Below are positions 31,900-40,104 of a stretch of DNA of 64,000 bases, piece after piece. This stretch comes from Planctomycetota bacterium (GTDB lineage Bacteria; Planctomycetota; B15-G4; SIAN01): NCBI GenBank assembly GCA_009691715.1, contig SIAN01000005.1, forward strand, positions 62,001 to 126,000. The letters run 5' to 3'. The notes beneath the pieces are model-generated. The model saw nothing but the letters and a program-made list of their open reading frames with translations. It searched no databases and was not told the DNA's origin. The translations under genes and the position numbers were made by a program. The first letter of the stretch is position 1. Every line of letters starts with the position of its first letter.

Positions 31900-33018
31900 T
31901 CAGTCGGTGAGGAGTTGGCGTGCGCGCAAGGCGGTGTGTGCCGCGCGCGCGACGGCCCATCGCTCTTCGGCGCGCTCTTTGGTGAAGCGACCGATCGTCT
32001 TGTCGGTCGAGTCGTCCGTTTGGATCGCGGCATCGATCTCCTCGATGAAGCGGTCGCGCGTGCCCATCTTCTTCAGGCGCTCGCCGATGCGGTCGACGTC
32101 GCCATCTTCCTGTCCGAAGAGATAGAGCAGTCGGCGGCGCATCGGCTCGTGCGCTTCGCGCAGCACGTCAGCCTCGGGATTGACGAAGATCCACGCCGCC
32201 GATTCGATCCAGATCCGGTACTTGAAGTAGTCGAGGAAGCTCGCGCTGATCGCGTCGTAGAGCTTCTGGCGGTGCGCGTCGGCCGGCAACGGCGCGACGT
32301 AGGAAGTGTCGCGCAGAAGCTTGCGGGCGAAGGCGATCGTGTCGACGTCGGGCATATCCATCCCGGCGCCCGACGACCAAGCGTCGTAGAGCGTGATGTC
32401 GAGATACGCCCTGCCCGAGAGGTCGCAGTAGGCGTGGCCGAAGTAGGCCGCCGGCGCGTCCTGCGTCTTCTCGAAGTCCCACTCCGAGAGCAGCCACGCG
32501 ACCATCGTGTCGCTGTCAGGCGCATAGCCGTTCAGCACGTTCCAGAGCCGGCTCGGCGGGCTCTGCGGCTCGGCGTTCGACTCCGCGCGATTGGTGCCGA
32601 AATTCCAGCGGACGGCGCAGCCGAGCGGCGGCTGGTTCAGCCACGGCATGAAGCGGCCGCGCTTGTCGGCGTAGTCGGCGCCTTCGGGGTCGGCGGGCGT
32701 ACGCACCAGACGATTGCGTGTCGCCTCCTGGGCGGTGAACTCACTCGGCGCGTGGAACGGCGTCGGCGGGCGAGGCGTGAGTTTGAGCTCTTTCTGCGCG
32801 CGCTTTCGCAGCCGGAGCAGCGGCGAGTCGGGAACCGCGGAGGCTCGGGCTTCGACGTCGGCGAGTGCCTCGGCCTGCACGTCGTTGAGCGCGTTCGAGA
32901 ACGCGGCGATCGCCTCGTTCAGCGCCTGCGCCGAGGGGTCGGATGGCAGCTCACCTTCGCCGGGCACGGTCTGGAGGGCGAGGTAGGCGGCGGCGAGTAG
33001 CAGCTTCGACGCGGGCAG
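31900..33018 (-). CDS. Hypothetical exported protein with an apparent non-standard start
   Basis: A protein of about 372 residues without a recognised family. From the start proposed here it begins LPASKLLLAAAYLAL, a plausible signal peptide. A helical Ala/Glu region, a Pro-rich linker and a C-terminal half rich in Trp/Tyr/Asp follow (PAAYFGHAYCDLSGRAYLDI, DYFKYRIWIESAAWIFV). No ATG, GTG or TTG fits: the only in-frame GTG upstream (33153) lies inside the divergent hydrolase gene with no ribosome site, and the next GTG (32967) would delete the leader. A perfect GGAGG (33026-33030 on the other strand) sits four bases before an ATC and seven before a CTG at 33018. It is 25 bases upstream of larE and probably co-transcribed with it. 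Confidence 0.65.
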   Translation of the reverse strand: MPASKLLLAAAYLALQTVPGEGELPSDPSAQALNEAIAAFSNALNDVQAEALADVEARASAVPDSPLLRLRKRAQKELKLTPRPPTPFHAPSEFTAQEATRNRLVRTPADPEGADYADKRGRFMPWLNQPPLGCAVRWNFGTNRAESNAEPQSPPSRLWNVLNGYAPDSDTMVAWLLSEWDFEKTQDAPAAYFGHAYCDLSGRAYLDITLYDAWSSGAGMDMPDVDTIAFARKLLRDTSYVAPLPADAHRQKLYDAISASFLDYFKYRIWIESAAWIFVNPEADVLREAHEPMRRRLLYLFGQEDGDVDRIGERLKKMGTRDRFIEEIDAAIQTDDSTDKTIGRFTKERAEERWAVARAAHTALRARQLLTD

Positions 33019-33049
33019 GATGCGGCCTCCGTAGAAATGAGCCGCGGAG

Positions 33050-33055
33050 ATTAGT
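33050..33055 (-). promoter_or_regulatory. Possible -10 element (ACTAAT) of the exported-protein/larE transcript
   Basis: ACTAAT on the minus strand matches four of six -10 consensus bases in an otherwise GC-rich gap. It lies about 30 bases upstream of the GGAGG of the exported protein. I see no good -35 partner. If real, a transcript from here could not contain the GTG at 33153, supporting the shorter protein. Confidence 0.3.
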
Positions 33056-33098
33056 GTTTCAGCGGCACTCCACCACGGCTGCGGGACGATCTCAACCG

Positions 33099-33710
33099 AT
33101 GGATGACGGCGGCGTGACGGTCGTGCTGGTGCATGGGCTGCTGCGAACGCCACGCTCGCTCGGGCTGCTCGCGCGGGCGCTCGATCGCGACGGCTTCACG
33201 ACCCGCCGATTCGGGTACTCGAGCGCTCGCGGGAGCATCGCCGAACACGCCCGCCGACTCGCTGCCGAGCTCGCCGAAATCGCGGCCACACCCGGCTGCC
33301 GCGAGTTGCACCTAGTTGGCCACAGCCTCGGCAACCTGATCGCGAGAGCCGCGCTGGCAGCGGGAGCGCCCGCGCAATTGCGGCGGATCGTGATGTTGGT
33401 GCCGCCCAATCGCGGCTCGCCGGTGGCGCGCTGGCTCGCGCCGTGGCTCGGCGGACTGGTGCCGGTGCTGCGCGAACTCTCCGACGCGAAAGCCAGCGCG
33501 GTCCATCGGTTGCCAGAGCTTCCCGACGTCCGGATCGGAGTCATCGCGGCGCGCTTCGACCATTTGGTACCCGAAGGCAGCACCCATCTGCGGGGAGAGA
33601 GCGATCATGTGCGCGTGGCGGCGACCCACAGCTCGGTGCTGTGGAGTCCGCGGGTGCAGAAGCTGGTCGTGGCGTTCCTGCGCAACGGTCGCTTCCCGAA
33701 GTCGAGTTGA
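33099..33710 (+). CDS. Small lipase/esterase-like alpha/beta hydrolase
   Basis: A 203-residue protein with the compact alpha/beta-hydrolase layout of class 2 lipases and PGAP1-like esterases. It has the oxyanion-type VHGLLRT (11-17), the nucleophile elbow GHSLG (Ser76), an Asp in RFDHLVP and a C-terminal His in ATHSSVL that could complete the triad. No signal peptide is seen. The ATG chosen gives a strand-leading VTVVLVHG start typical of the fold; the upstream open frame lacks homology. Substrate unknown; short-chain esters or lipids are likely. It is followed after eight bases by the TraB-like gene, so the two are probably one transcript. Confidence 0.85.
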   Translation: MDDGGVTVVLVHGLLRTPRSLGLLARALDRDGFTTRRFGYSSARGSIAEHARRLAAELAEIAATPGCRELHLVGHSLGNLIARAALAAGAPAQLRRIVMLVPPNRGSPVARWLAPWLGGLVPVLRELSDAKASAVHRLPELPDVRIGVIAARFDHLVPEGSTHLRGESDHVRVAATHSSVLWSPRVQKLVVAFLRNGRFPKSS

Positions 33711-33718
33711 GGATCGTC

Positions 33719-34768
33719 ATGGCGCGGCGACAAACGGCGTTTCAGGTGGTGCTGGCGATCGGGTTGGCGGCGGCGTTTGCGCTCGGCGCCGTGCGCGCGC
33801 GGGACGAACACGATCGCGTCGTGCTGAAGAGCGGTCGAGAGCTTCGCGGCCTGCTCGTGGGCGAGTCCGATCATCGCATCGAGTTCGTCGATGACGTACG
33901 CGGCAAGCTGACGCTTCCGCGCCACCTGGTGCGAACGGTGGTCCATGGCGCCCTGCCGCCGGACACGTTCGCACCGCTCTGGCTCGACGAACCACAAGGC
34001 GCTGCACCGACGAGCTACGTCCGGTTCGAGCCACCGCGTGAGGGCCAGGCCGGTGCCTTGTCGACTGGCATCGCCCGCTTCTTCCACGAACCGACGCGGA
34101 CGACGCTGTTCCTGGTCGGCGCCGTCCACGTCGGAGATCCCGACTACTACGCACGCCTGCAGGACGTGCTCGATTCAAGCGATGTCGTGCTGTTCGAGGG
34201 CGTCGGCCCGAGCGCGGGCGAGGCTCCCCCTGCCGCCGAGGAGATCGCACGATTCGACGCGCTGTTCCAGTTGCAGCTCAAGCTGAAGGATCTGCTTGGG
34301 CTTCAATTCCAGAAGGACGGCCTCGACTACCGGCGGCCGAATTGGACGAACGCCGATGTCGACCTCGGCGCGCTCCACGCGCAGCTCGAGGCGCGCGGTG
34401 CTGCGCTGCCGACCGACCATCCGCTGGTGCGCGCGCTGCTGCACATGGTGCTCGGCGGCATCGATGCGGCGCAGCTCGACCGAGAACCGCGGCTGCGGGC
34501 GATGGTGAAGCGGCAGGCGGCGGCGGCGCTTGCGACTGCGGATCAATTGCTCGGAGGCTCGATGCCGGCACTGAATGAAGTGCTGGTCGACTGGCGCAAC
34601 GACGCGGCCCTCGCGGTGCTCGACAGCGAAGTCGCGGCGGGTGAGCGCGGTCGTTGGATTGCGCTGTTCTATGGCGCAGCGCACCTGCCCGACTTCGCGA
34701 CGAAGCTGGCGGCGCGCGGCTACGAATTCCAGTCGGCGACATGGCTTCGCGCCTGGCGGGTCGAGTGA
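33719..34768 (+). CDS. TraB/GumN (TIKI-like) family protein
   Basis: 349 residues with an N-terminal signal or anchor (AFQVVLAIGLAAAFALGA). The TraB/PrgY/GumN motif set is visible: an N-terminal GAVH in LVGAVHVGDPDYYARL, a Glu in VVLFEGVGP, and a second GxxH, GAAH, in ALFYGAAHLPDF near the C-terminus. Eukaryotic TIKI members are metalloproteases and the paired GxxH motifs with Glu are the proposed metal site, so protease activity is possible but unproven in bacteria. Between them lies a helical cap. GAGG just before the ATG is a plausible ribosome site. It is separated by 55 bases from the convergent HIT-like gene. Confidence 0.87.
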   Translation: MARRQTAFQVVLAIGLAAAFALGAVRARDEHDRVVLKSGRELRGLLVGESDHRIEFVDDVRGKLTLPRHLVRTVVHGALPPDTFAPLWLDEPQGAAPTSYVRFEPPREGQAGALSTGIARFFHEPTRTTLFLVGAVHVGDPDYYARLQDVLDSSDVVLFEGVGPSAGEAPPAAEEIARFDALFQLQLKLKDLLGLQFQKDGLDYRRPNWTNADVDLGALHAQLEARGAALPTDHPLVRALLHMVLGGIDAAQLDREPRLRAMVKRQAAAALATADQLLGGSMPALNEVLVDWRNDAALAVLDSEVAAGERGRWIALFYGAAHLPDFATKLAARGYEFQSATWLRAWRVE

Positions 34769-34823
34769 TCGATCGCGGCCGGCGCGCGTCGCTCGTGCTC
34801 TTGCTCGACCCCAGCGACTCCAC

Positions 34824-35717
34824 CTACTCCACGCCGATATGGCTGCGCAGTTTCTCGACCCATTCCGCCGGGCCGTCGTACACCGTGGTGGTGCGGGGCG
34901 TCGCGATGCGGAGATGAGGCTCGATCCCGGGACCCGCGACGAGTCGCCAGCCGTACTCCTCCCTGAGTCCGCGCACCGCGAGCTCGAGTCGCAGCGCCCC
35001 CGTGATTTCGCGCACCGCCTGCGCCAGCCCCCAGCGCTGGTTGCCTGACAGGTCGGCGAGAGCGCCGATCGCGCCAGGCCGGAACCAGACCACGATTTCG
35101 AACGCGCGCGTGGTGGCGGCTGGCACCGCGGCCGCGAGTCCACCGCGGAATTCGCCGACCAGGAGTTCGACCGGGTTGCGGGTCTCGAGCGCGGACGCGG
35201 TGCCGACGCCGTGCCGCGCGACGAAGGCGCGTTCTCGCAAGAGCCATCGCGGCTCGCGCGCATAGAGCGCGATGGTCTGCGTGCCGTGGCCGCCCGGCCG
35301 GCGGCGTTTGGCGATGGCGACATGCCCGCGTCGGCCCGGCGCCGTCTCGGGCCAGCGCGAGTCGCCGCACGCGGCCAGGAATGCTTCGGCCCGCGCCATC
35401 CCTTCGAACAGCGCGATCGCGTCCATCGGCGGCACGCTGTCGAGGTCGTCGCGGTGGTCGGTGCTCGACGCCTGCTTCAGCACCAACGTGCCGTCGACAA
35501 CCGCGTGCGCCGTCAGGAACGAGCGGCCGCGGACCAGTTCGGTGGTGTCGAGGACTGGACCGAAGCGGCCGGCGCACCAGCGACATGAACCACCGCGAGC
35601 GACCGTCCGCGGTCGCTCCGCTGCGGCGTTCAGCACGGTCGCGAAGTCGAGCGACTGCAGGCTTTCGGCGAGTCGCTGCTCGGCGAGCAGCACGGGATCG
35701 ATGCGGCGCCGCACCAT
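34824..35717 (-). CDS. HIT/GalT-like protein of unknown function behind thiG
   Basis: A 297-residue protein whose start lies one base after the thiG stop, so it is translationally coupled to thiSG. It opens with a CRWC pair near residues 45-48 (possible zinc or cluster ligand). The C-terminal third, from FEIVVWFRP through ADLSGNQRWGLAQAV to PHLRIATPR, resembles the second half of galactose-1-phosphate uridylyltransferase-like HIT proteins, where a wHleI.PR block is expected. The usual HIT catalytic HxHxH is not visible, so nucleotidyl transfer is doubtful. There is no membrane segment or signal. I regard family assignment as weak. The gene may or may not have a thiamine role. Confidence 0.7.
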   Translation of the reverse strand: MVRRRIDPVLLAEQRLAESLQSLDFATVLNAAAERPRTVARGGSCRWCAGRFGPVLDTTELVRGRSFLTAHAVVDGTLVLKQASSTDHRDDLDSVPPMDAIALFEGMARAEAFLAACGDSRWPETAPGRRGHVAIAKRRRPGGHGTQTIALYAREPRWLLRERAFVARHGVGTASALETRNPVELLVGEFRGGLAAAVPAATTRAFEIVVWFRPGAIGALADLSGNQRWGLAQAVREITGALRLELAVRGLREEYGWRLVAGPGIEPHLRIATPRTTTVYDGPAEWVEKLRSHIGVE

Positions 35718-35718
35718 G

Positions 35719-36585
35719 TCAGCTTCCGCCTGCGGCGATGGTGCCGGCGGTGGGGCTGCTCGGCCGAGCGTGGTCGCTCTTGGCGATGCGTCCGGCCAGG
35801 AAGCCGTGCCGGCCCGCGATCCAGGCGTGTCGCATCGCTGCCCCCATGCGCGCCGGATCGTGCGCCTGCGCGACGGCCGTGTTGAGCAGGACGCCGTCGA
35901 CGCCGAGTTCGAAGGCGATGGTCACGTCGGAAGGGGTGCCGACTCCGGCGTCGACCAGGACGGGCACGTGCAGCGACTCCTTGATCGCGCGGATGTTGCG
36001 CGGATTGTTGATCCCCTGGCCCGAGCCGATCGGCGAACCGAGCGGCATCACCGCCGCCGCGCCGGCCTCCTCGAGTCGACGGCAGAGGATCGGATCGTCG
36101 CTGCAGTAGGGCAACACGACGAAGCCCTCTTTCACCAGCCGACGCGTGGCATCGAGCGTAGCGATCGGATCGGGCAGCAGCGTCAGCGGATCGGCCAGCA
36201 CCTCGAGCTTCACGAGCTCGGAGAGCCCCGCTTCACGCCCGAGCCGCGCGACCCGAACGGCCTCGTCGGCATCGAAGCAGCCGGCGGTGTTCGGGAGCAG
36301 GGTGATCCGCGAACGATCGATCCAGTCGAGCAGGCTCTTCTCGCGTCCGGACAGGTCGACGCGCCGCACGGCGACCGTCACGCACTCGGTTCCCGAGGCG
36401 ATGTGCGCCGCGCGCATGACGTCGTGGCTCGGGTACTTCCCGGTGCCGAGCAGCAGCCGCGACTGGAAGACATGCCGCCCGATCCGCAATGGCGAGTCGG
36501 AGAGCAGCCCTACCGCCACTTCCGCATCCGTCGGAGGCGGATCCGCCGCGCGCATCCCCAAGTCCGCCGGTTTCGACTGCGTCAT
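35719..36585 (-). CDS. thiG: Thiazole synthase
   Basis: ThiG condenses DXP, dehydroglycine (or glycine imine) and the ThiS thiocarboxylate into the thiamine thiazole. The 288-residue protein has the family blocks: [11 protein letters not shown], the Schiff-base region [52 protein letters not shown] and [15 protein letters not shown], followed by [10 protein letters not shown] roughly 35-residue N-terminal extension (Pro/Asp-rich) is longer than in most homologues. The ATG used shares a base with the thiS stop (TGATG) and has GGAGG nearby; a GTG three bases earlier is also possible. Confidence 0.95.
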   Translation of the reverse strand: MTQSKPADLGMRAADPPPTDAEVAVGLLSDSPLRIGRHVFQSRLLLGTGKYPSHDVMRAAHIASGTECVTVAVRRVDLSGREKSLLDWIDRSRITLLPNTAGCFDADEAVRVARLGREAGLSELVKLEVLADPLTLLPDPIATLDATRRLVKEGFVVLPYCSDDPILCRRLEEAGAAAVMPLGSPIGSGQGINNPRNIRAIKESLHVPVLVDAGVGTPSDVTIAFELGVDGVLLNTAVAQAHDPARMGAAMRHAWIAGRHGFLAGRIAKSDHARPSSPTAGTIAAGGS

Positions 36586-36794
36586 CACCCGCCTCCCACG
36601 AAAGTCACGACTTCGATCTTGTCTCCGTCGGCGAGCGCGCGATCGAACTCAGCGCGCGGCAGGATCTCTTGATTGATCTCGACCGCGATCCGTTCGACGG
36701 GCAAGCGCAGTTGAGCGACCAGCACGCGCACGGTCGCGTCCGCAGCGAGTTGACGCGCCTCGCCGTTGAGTTGGATGGTGATGGTCGATGGCAT
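36585..36794 (-). CDS. thiS: Thiamine sulfur-carrier protein ThiS
   Basis: A 69-residue beta-grasp sulfur carrier ending in the essential diglycine (FVGGG). Its C-terminal Gly is adenylated by a ThiF-type enzyme and converted to the thiocarboxylate that feeds ThiG. The sequence opens [14 protein letters not shown] and shows VAVEIN and the [13 protein letters not shown] strand typical of the family. It lies between a TPR-protein gene (21 bases upstream on the same strand) and thiG (one-base overlap). No thiF, thiH or thiO gene is visible in the window, so the activating enzyme must be elsewhere. Confidence 0.93.
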   Translation of the reverse strand: MPSTITIQLNGEARQLAADATVRVLVAQLRLPVERIAVEINQEILPRAEFDRALADGDKIEVVTFVGGG

Positions 36795-36815
36795 CCGAGC
36801 GCTCGTCTGCGGCCG

Positions 36816-38636
36816 TCAACGTCGCGGAAAGCGCGGATCGTCGCGCAGTGCGGCGAGGTCGCGGTCGCGCGCCGCGTACTCGATCTCAAGCTTGCGCGCG
36901 GCGGGGGTGCGGCCGGCCCAAGCGAGATGCTCGGCGAGCCGGGCGATGGCTGCTTCGCTCTCTCCGCAAAGGGCGTGGACGCAGGCGAGATCATAGGCGT
37001 GCTCTGGACGCGCCTCAACGCGAGCGACACAAGCTCGCGCGGCCGCGATCCGGCCGCGGCGGGCGTAGTCGGTCGCGTGTCGGAGCCAGCGCATCGCGTC
37101 CCACGGCCAGTAGGCGCCGGCGTCGTAGAGATCTTCGGCGGCGCCGCGCGTGTCGCCGACGAGCGTCGCGCGCACAGCGGCCCGCGTCGACAAGCCACGG
37201 GCGACGAGGCCCGAGTAGGCGGAGTCGTCGCGGCCGACCACATGCGCCGTAGGTGGCGGGAAAATCTCGCCTGCAATCTGTCGCTCGCGCCGGTCGCGTT
37301 CGGTGCCGGCGTGCAGTTCGCGGGCAAGGCGCAGCGCGGCGTCGGCGGCGATCGTCGCCGCGCGCGCGTTGCCGCTGTAGAGCTCGATGCGAGCGGCCAT
37401 CAGTTCCGTCTCGCAGGCGAGCTCATGATTCGACCAGTTCGTGGTGGCTGCCAGCGGGGCGCGTCGTGGCTCGAGCAACGCGCGCGCAGCCGCCGGGTCA
37501 CCGCCATCGATCAGCAGCGATTCTGCGACGGCGAGGAAGCACCACGCGGCCGGCCGTTCTTGCTCAGCTTCATCGTCTTCCGTCGAGCGACCGAGCAGTC
37601 CGTGGCCGTGGCGTCCGTGGCTCGCCTCAATCGCGTCGACGATCGCGAGCGCACCCGGCAACCACGTCTCGCCGCGCCCGGCCTGTCGGAGCAACTGCCG
37701 GCCGAAGAGTGGCCCCGAGGCGCCGAACCACGCTTCATTTGCGAGGCAGCGCGAGGCGTCGACCTCCGCGGTTGCCAGCGCCGCGGCGAGGCGCGTTCGA
37801 TCGAGCGATCCTTTTGCAGCCGAGACGATCGCGGTGACGAACTCGCCGCGAAGGTCGAGCGCATGGATCTCGTCTTCGTGCGGCAGCGCCGCTCGTCGAT
37901 TCGGCGCGGACGCGTCGTCGACGAATGGGGCGTCGAGCATCGTCGCGAGCCAGCGCTGACCGAGCTCGGCTGCGCCACGACGCAGGAGAGAGACGGTGTC
38001 ATCCGCGAACGCAGTTCCCGCCGCCGCGCGCGCGAACGCATCACGCGCGTCCGCACGTCCGCCCGCGAGCGCGCGGGCGGCGCCGGTATCGAGCCACAGC
38101 GAGGGGACTCCGGGGTACGCCTCGGCCAGGCGCGCTTCGAGAATTGCGACTGCAGGCGCTGCGTCGTTGCGAATCGCTTCGGCGATGAGACGCTCGAAGG
38201 CGTTCCGCGCGAACGCCGCTTCATCGGGATCAGCCGAGAGACTTGCCACCAAGCAGCGCGGCGCGTCCTCCAGCGTTCCGACCCGCCCGAGATGGAACTG
38301 CAGCAGGGCGGCCGTCGGGGGTGCCACGTCGTCGCGCTCCACCAGCAAGGCTGCGGCGCCGAGCAGTTGTCGCGCCTCGCTGATTGGCTGGGTCGCGGCC
38401 CATTCGAGGAGCAGGCGGTCGCGTTGCGGCGAGCGGCCTAGTTCCGCCAGGAATTGCGGCTCGCTCCATCCCAGGGCCGTTTCCGAACCGGGGGCGCGCC
38501 GCAACCACTCCAGTCGAACTGCATCGGGCGAATCGCGCCAGTCGATGCCTTGTGCGATCCGCGCCGCCGCTTCGTCGCTTCCGGCCAAGACAAAAGCGCG
38601 CGGCGAAGCGTCCCGGATTTTGGCACCTTCAACCAC
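36816..38636 (-). CDS. TPR-like helical protein upstream of thiS
   Basis: A 606-residue protein, Ala/Arg/Leu-rich and almost entirely helical, with degenerate TPR-like pairs (ARQLLGAAALLVERDDVAP, AFARNAFERLIAEAIRN, ARACVARVEARPEHAYDLACV). It ends in a typical short TPR-tail with RDLAALRDDPRFPRR, the DPRF phrase often seen after the last TPR of planctomycete proteins. No signal peptide or enzyme motif is present. The GTG start is uncertain: ATG candidates upstream fall in the nusA leader or in another frame, and a TTG at 38588 is an alternative. It probably shares a transcript with thiS and thiG. A regulatory or scaffold role is the most that can be inferred. Confidence 0.65.
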   Translation of the reverse strand: MVEGAKIRDASPRAFVLAGSDEAAARIAQGIDWRDSPDAVRLEWLRRAPGSETALGWSEPQFLAELGRSPQRDRLLLEWAATQPISEARQLLGAAALLVERDDVAPPTAALLQFHLGRVGTLEDAPRCLVASLSADPDEAAFARNAFERLIAEAIRNDAAPAVAILEARLAEAYPGVPSLWLDTGAARALAGGRADARDAFARAAAGTAFADDTVSLLRRGAAELGQRWLATMLDAPFVDDASAPNRRAALPHEDEIHALDLRGEFVTAIVSAAKGSLDRTRLAAALATAEVDASRCLANEAWFGASGPLFGRQLLRQAGRGETWLPGALAIVDAIEASHGRHGHGLLGRSTEDDEAEQERPAAWCFLAVAESLLIDGGDPAAARALLEPRRAPLAATTNWSNHELACETELMAARIELYSGNARAATIAADAALRLARELHAGTERDRRERQIAGEIFPPPTAHVVGRDDSAYSGLVARGLSTRAAVRATLVGDTRGAAEDLYDAGAYWPWDAMRWLRHATDYARRGRIAAARACVARVEARPEHAYDLACVHALCGESEAAIARLAEHLAWAGRTPAARKLEIEYAARDRDLAALRDDPRFPRR

Positions 38637-38732
38637 CGAGTGGTCGCTTCCGGCGATCCAAAAGCTCGCCGCCGAGGCGATCCAAGTTCTTCGTAGCCAT
38701 TGGGTTGCGGCGCTGGTGCGTAAGGCGCTCGG

Positions 38733-38762
38733 TTGACCCTGGGGCGCCGTCGTCGGTACCAT
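38733..38762 (+). promoter_or_regulatory. Candidate sigma70 promoter of the nusA-infB operon
   Basis: TTGACC (38733-38738, five of six consensus bases) is followed after 18 bases by TACCAT (38757-38762, four of six). Transcription would begin near 38769, about 20 bases before a terminator-like hairpin and about 170 bases before the nusA start. No other good pair is visible in the leader. Confidence 0.45.
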
Positions 38763-38789
38763 CCCGCGGCTTTTTCCTGGCGCTGCGTG

Positions 38790-38820
38790 AAGAAGTGGGA
38801 CCTGCCCACTTCTTTTCGTC
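38790..38820 (+). terminator. Intrinsic-terminator-like hairpin in the nusA leader (possible attenuator)
   Basis: A perfect ten-base-pair stem (38790-38799 with 38805-38814) and a five-base loop ACCTG, followed immediately by a short T-rich run (TTCTTTTCGT read through 38818). No plus-strand gene ends here, so it lies inside the 5' leader of nusA-infB. Oriented to stop plus-strand transcription, it is a candidate attenuator. On the opposite strand it lacks a T-tract. Confidence 0.55.
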
Positions 38821-38940
38821 TCCGCCCTGCTCGCTGCGGCGGGAGGGGCGGGTTGGGTGGCGCTTTGAAAGGAGTGCGGTGCGAGTCCTGCCGGAGGACT
38901 TCGCATGGCGTCTCGTCTCCGGCGAAAAAGGGGTCCGCAC

Positions 38941-40035
38941 ATGGATGGCGCAGAGATTCTTCGGATCATCGACGCCCTCCATCGGGACAAGGACATCGAC
39001 AAGGAATACCTCTTCCAGTCGCTCGAGTTTGCGTTGGCGAGCGCCGCGCGCAAGAAGCTCGATGCCGGGGAGGAGCTGGTCGTTCACATCGATCGCAAGA
39101 ACGGGAAGATTGAGGCCTTCCGTGGCGACCAGGCCGTCGAACTCGTCGACCTCGGCCGCATCGGGGCGCAGGTTGCGAAGCAGGTCATGATCCAGCGCCA
39201 CCGCGAGGCGGAGCAGGACGTCGTCCTCAGCCAGTACGAGGAGAAGCGTGACCAACTGGTGACCGGCACGGTCCAGCGCATCGAGATGGGCAACTACATC
39301 ATCAACCTGGGCAAGGTGGAAGGGATCCTGCCGCGGTCAGAGGTCGTGCGCGGCGAGGTGTACAACGTCGGCGATCGCGTGAAGGCGCTGGTTACCGAGG
39401 TCAGGAAGGACCGCCTGCGCGTCCGGATCATCCTCTCGCGCACCAATCCCAACTTGGTCCGCCGGCTGTTCGAGGTCGAAGTCCCCGAGATCGCCGACGG
39501 CGTCATCGAGATCAAGCGCGTCGCGCGCGAGCCGGGTTACCGAACCAAGATCGCGGTCGCGTCGGCCGACATGCGAGTCGACTGCATCGGTGCCTGCGTC
39601 GGCATTCGCGGGACGCGAATCAAGTCGATCACCGAAGAGTTGAACGGCGAGAAGATCGACATCATCCGCTGGAACGAGTCGGTCGAGGCGCTGATCCTGA
39701 ACGCTCTGCGTCCGGCCGAGATCGCCGATATCAAGCTCGACCAGGCGCGAAGTGTCGCGACCGTTCGGGTGACCGAGGACCAGCTTTCGTTGGCGATCGG
39801 TCGACGCGGGCAGAACGTGCGTCTCGCCAGCCGACTCACCGGTTGGGAGATCAACCTGCAGGCGATCCGGGTGGACGGCTCGGTGGTGCCGCCGGGAGAA
39901 GTCGGATCGCCCGGCGTTCCGTCGCCGCCTTCCGCGGCAGCTCCGCCACCGACGCCATCGGCGGCCCCGGCCGAGAGCTCGGCGCCAGGCGCCCCCCCGG
40001 CGAAGTCGGGTGATGTGGCGGGCGCGGCCTCGTGA
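38941..40035 (+). CDS. nusA: Transcription termination/antitermination factor NusA
   Basis: NusA binds RNA polymerase and nascent RNA and modulates pausing, termination and antitermination. The 364-residue protein has the N-terminal polymerase-binding domain (MDGAEILRIIDALHRDKDID onward), an S1 domain (GTVQRIEMGNYIINLGKVEGILP, about 105-165), and two KH domains, including CIGACVGIRGTRIKSITEEL (KH1) and SLAIGRRGQNVRLASRLTGW (KH2). It lacks the acidic C-terminal repeats of E. coli NusA and instead ends in about 50 residues of Pro/Ala/Ser low complexity. An in-frame ATG at 38905 exists, but the internal ATG matches NusA N-termini and has a GGGG site seven bases upstream. Translation factor infB follows 69 bases later. 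Confidence 0.96.
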   Translation: MDGAEILRIIDALHRDKDIDKEYLFQSLEFALASAARKKLDAGEELVVHIDRKNGKIEAFRGDQAVELVDLGRIGAQVAKQVMIQRHREAEQDVVLSQYEEKRDQLVTGTVQRIEMGNYIINLGKVEGILPRSEVVRGEVYNVGDRVKALVTEVRKDRLRVRIILSRTNPNLVRRLFEVEVPEIADGVIEIKRVAREPGYRTKIAVASADMRVDCIGACVGIRGTRIKSITEELNGEKIDIIRWNESVEALILNALRPAEIADIKLDQARSVATVRVTEDQLSLAIGRRGQNVRLASRLTGWEINLQAIRVDGSVVPPGEVGSPGVPSPPSAAAPPPTPSAAPAESSAPGAPPAKSGDVAGAAS

Positions 40036-40104
40036 GGCGGCGCCCGCCGCCGCCTGATTCGTTTCCCTGAATGACCTCGCGAAGCAGCCTGAAGGAGTCG
40101 ACGC

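Larger units (their letters stand above)
38637..38940. other. 304-base divergent leader region between the TPR gene and nusA
   Basis: This gap holds a sigma70-like promoter and a terminator-like hairpin ahead of nusA (described separately), then a G-rich stretch (about 38830-38870) with little coding character. No rimP-like gene can be read in any frame, although rimP usually precedes nusA. I see no tRNA either, in contrast to the metY-rimP-nusA arrangement of enterobacteria. Confidence 0.6.

Noticed and set aside
36489..38441. 650-codon plus-strand frame opposite the thi/TPR genes
   Set aside because: It overlaps thiG, thiS and the TPR gene in antisense and has no domain; the minus-strand thiS and thiG are certain.
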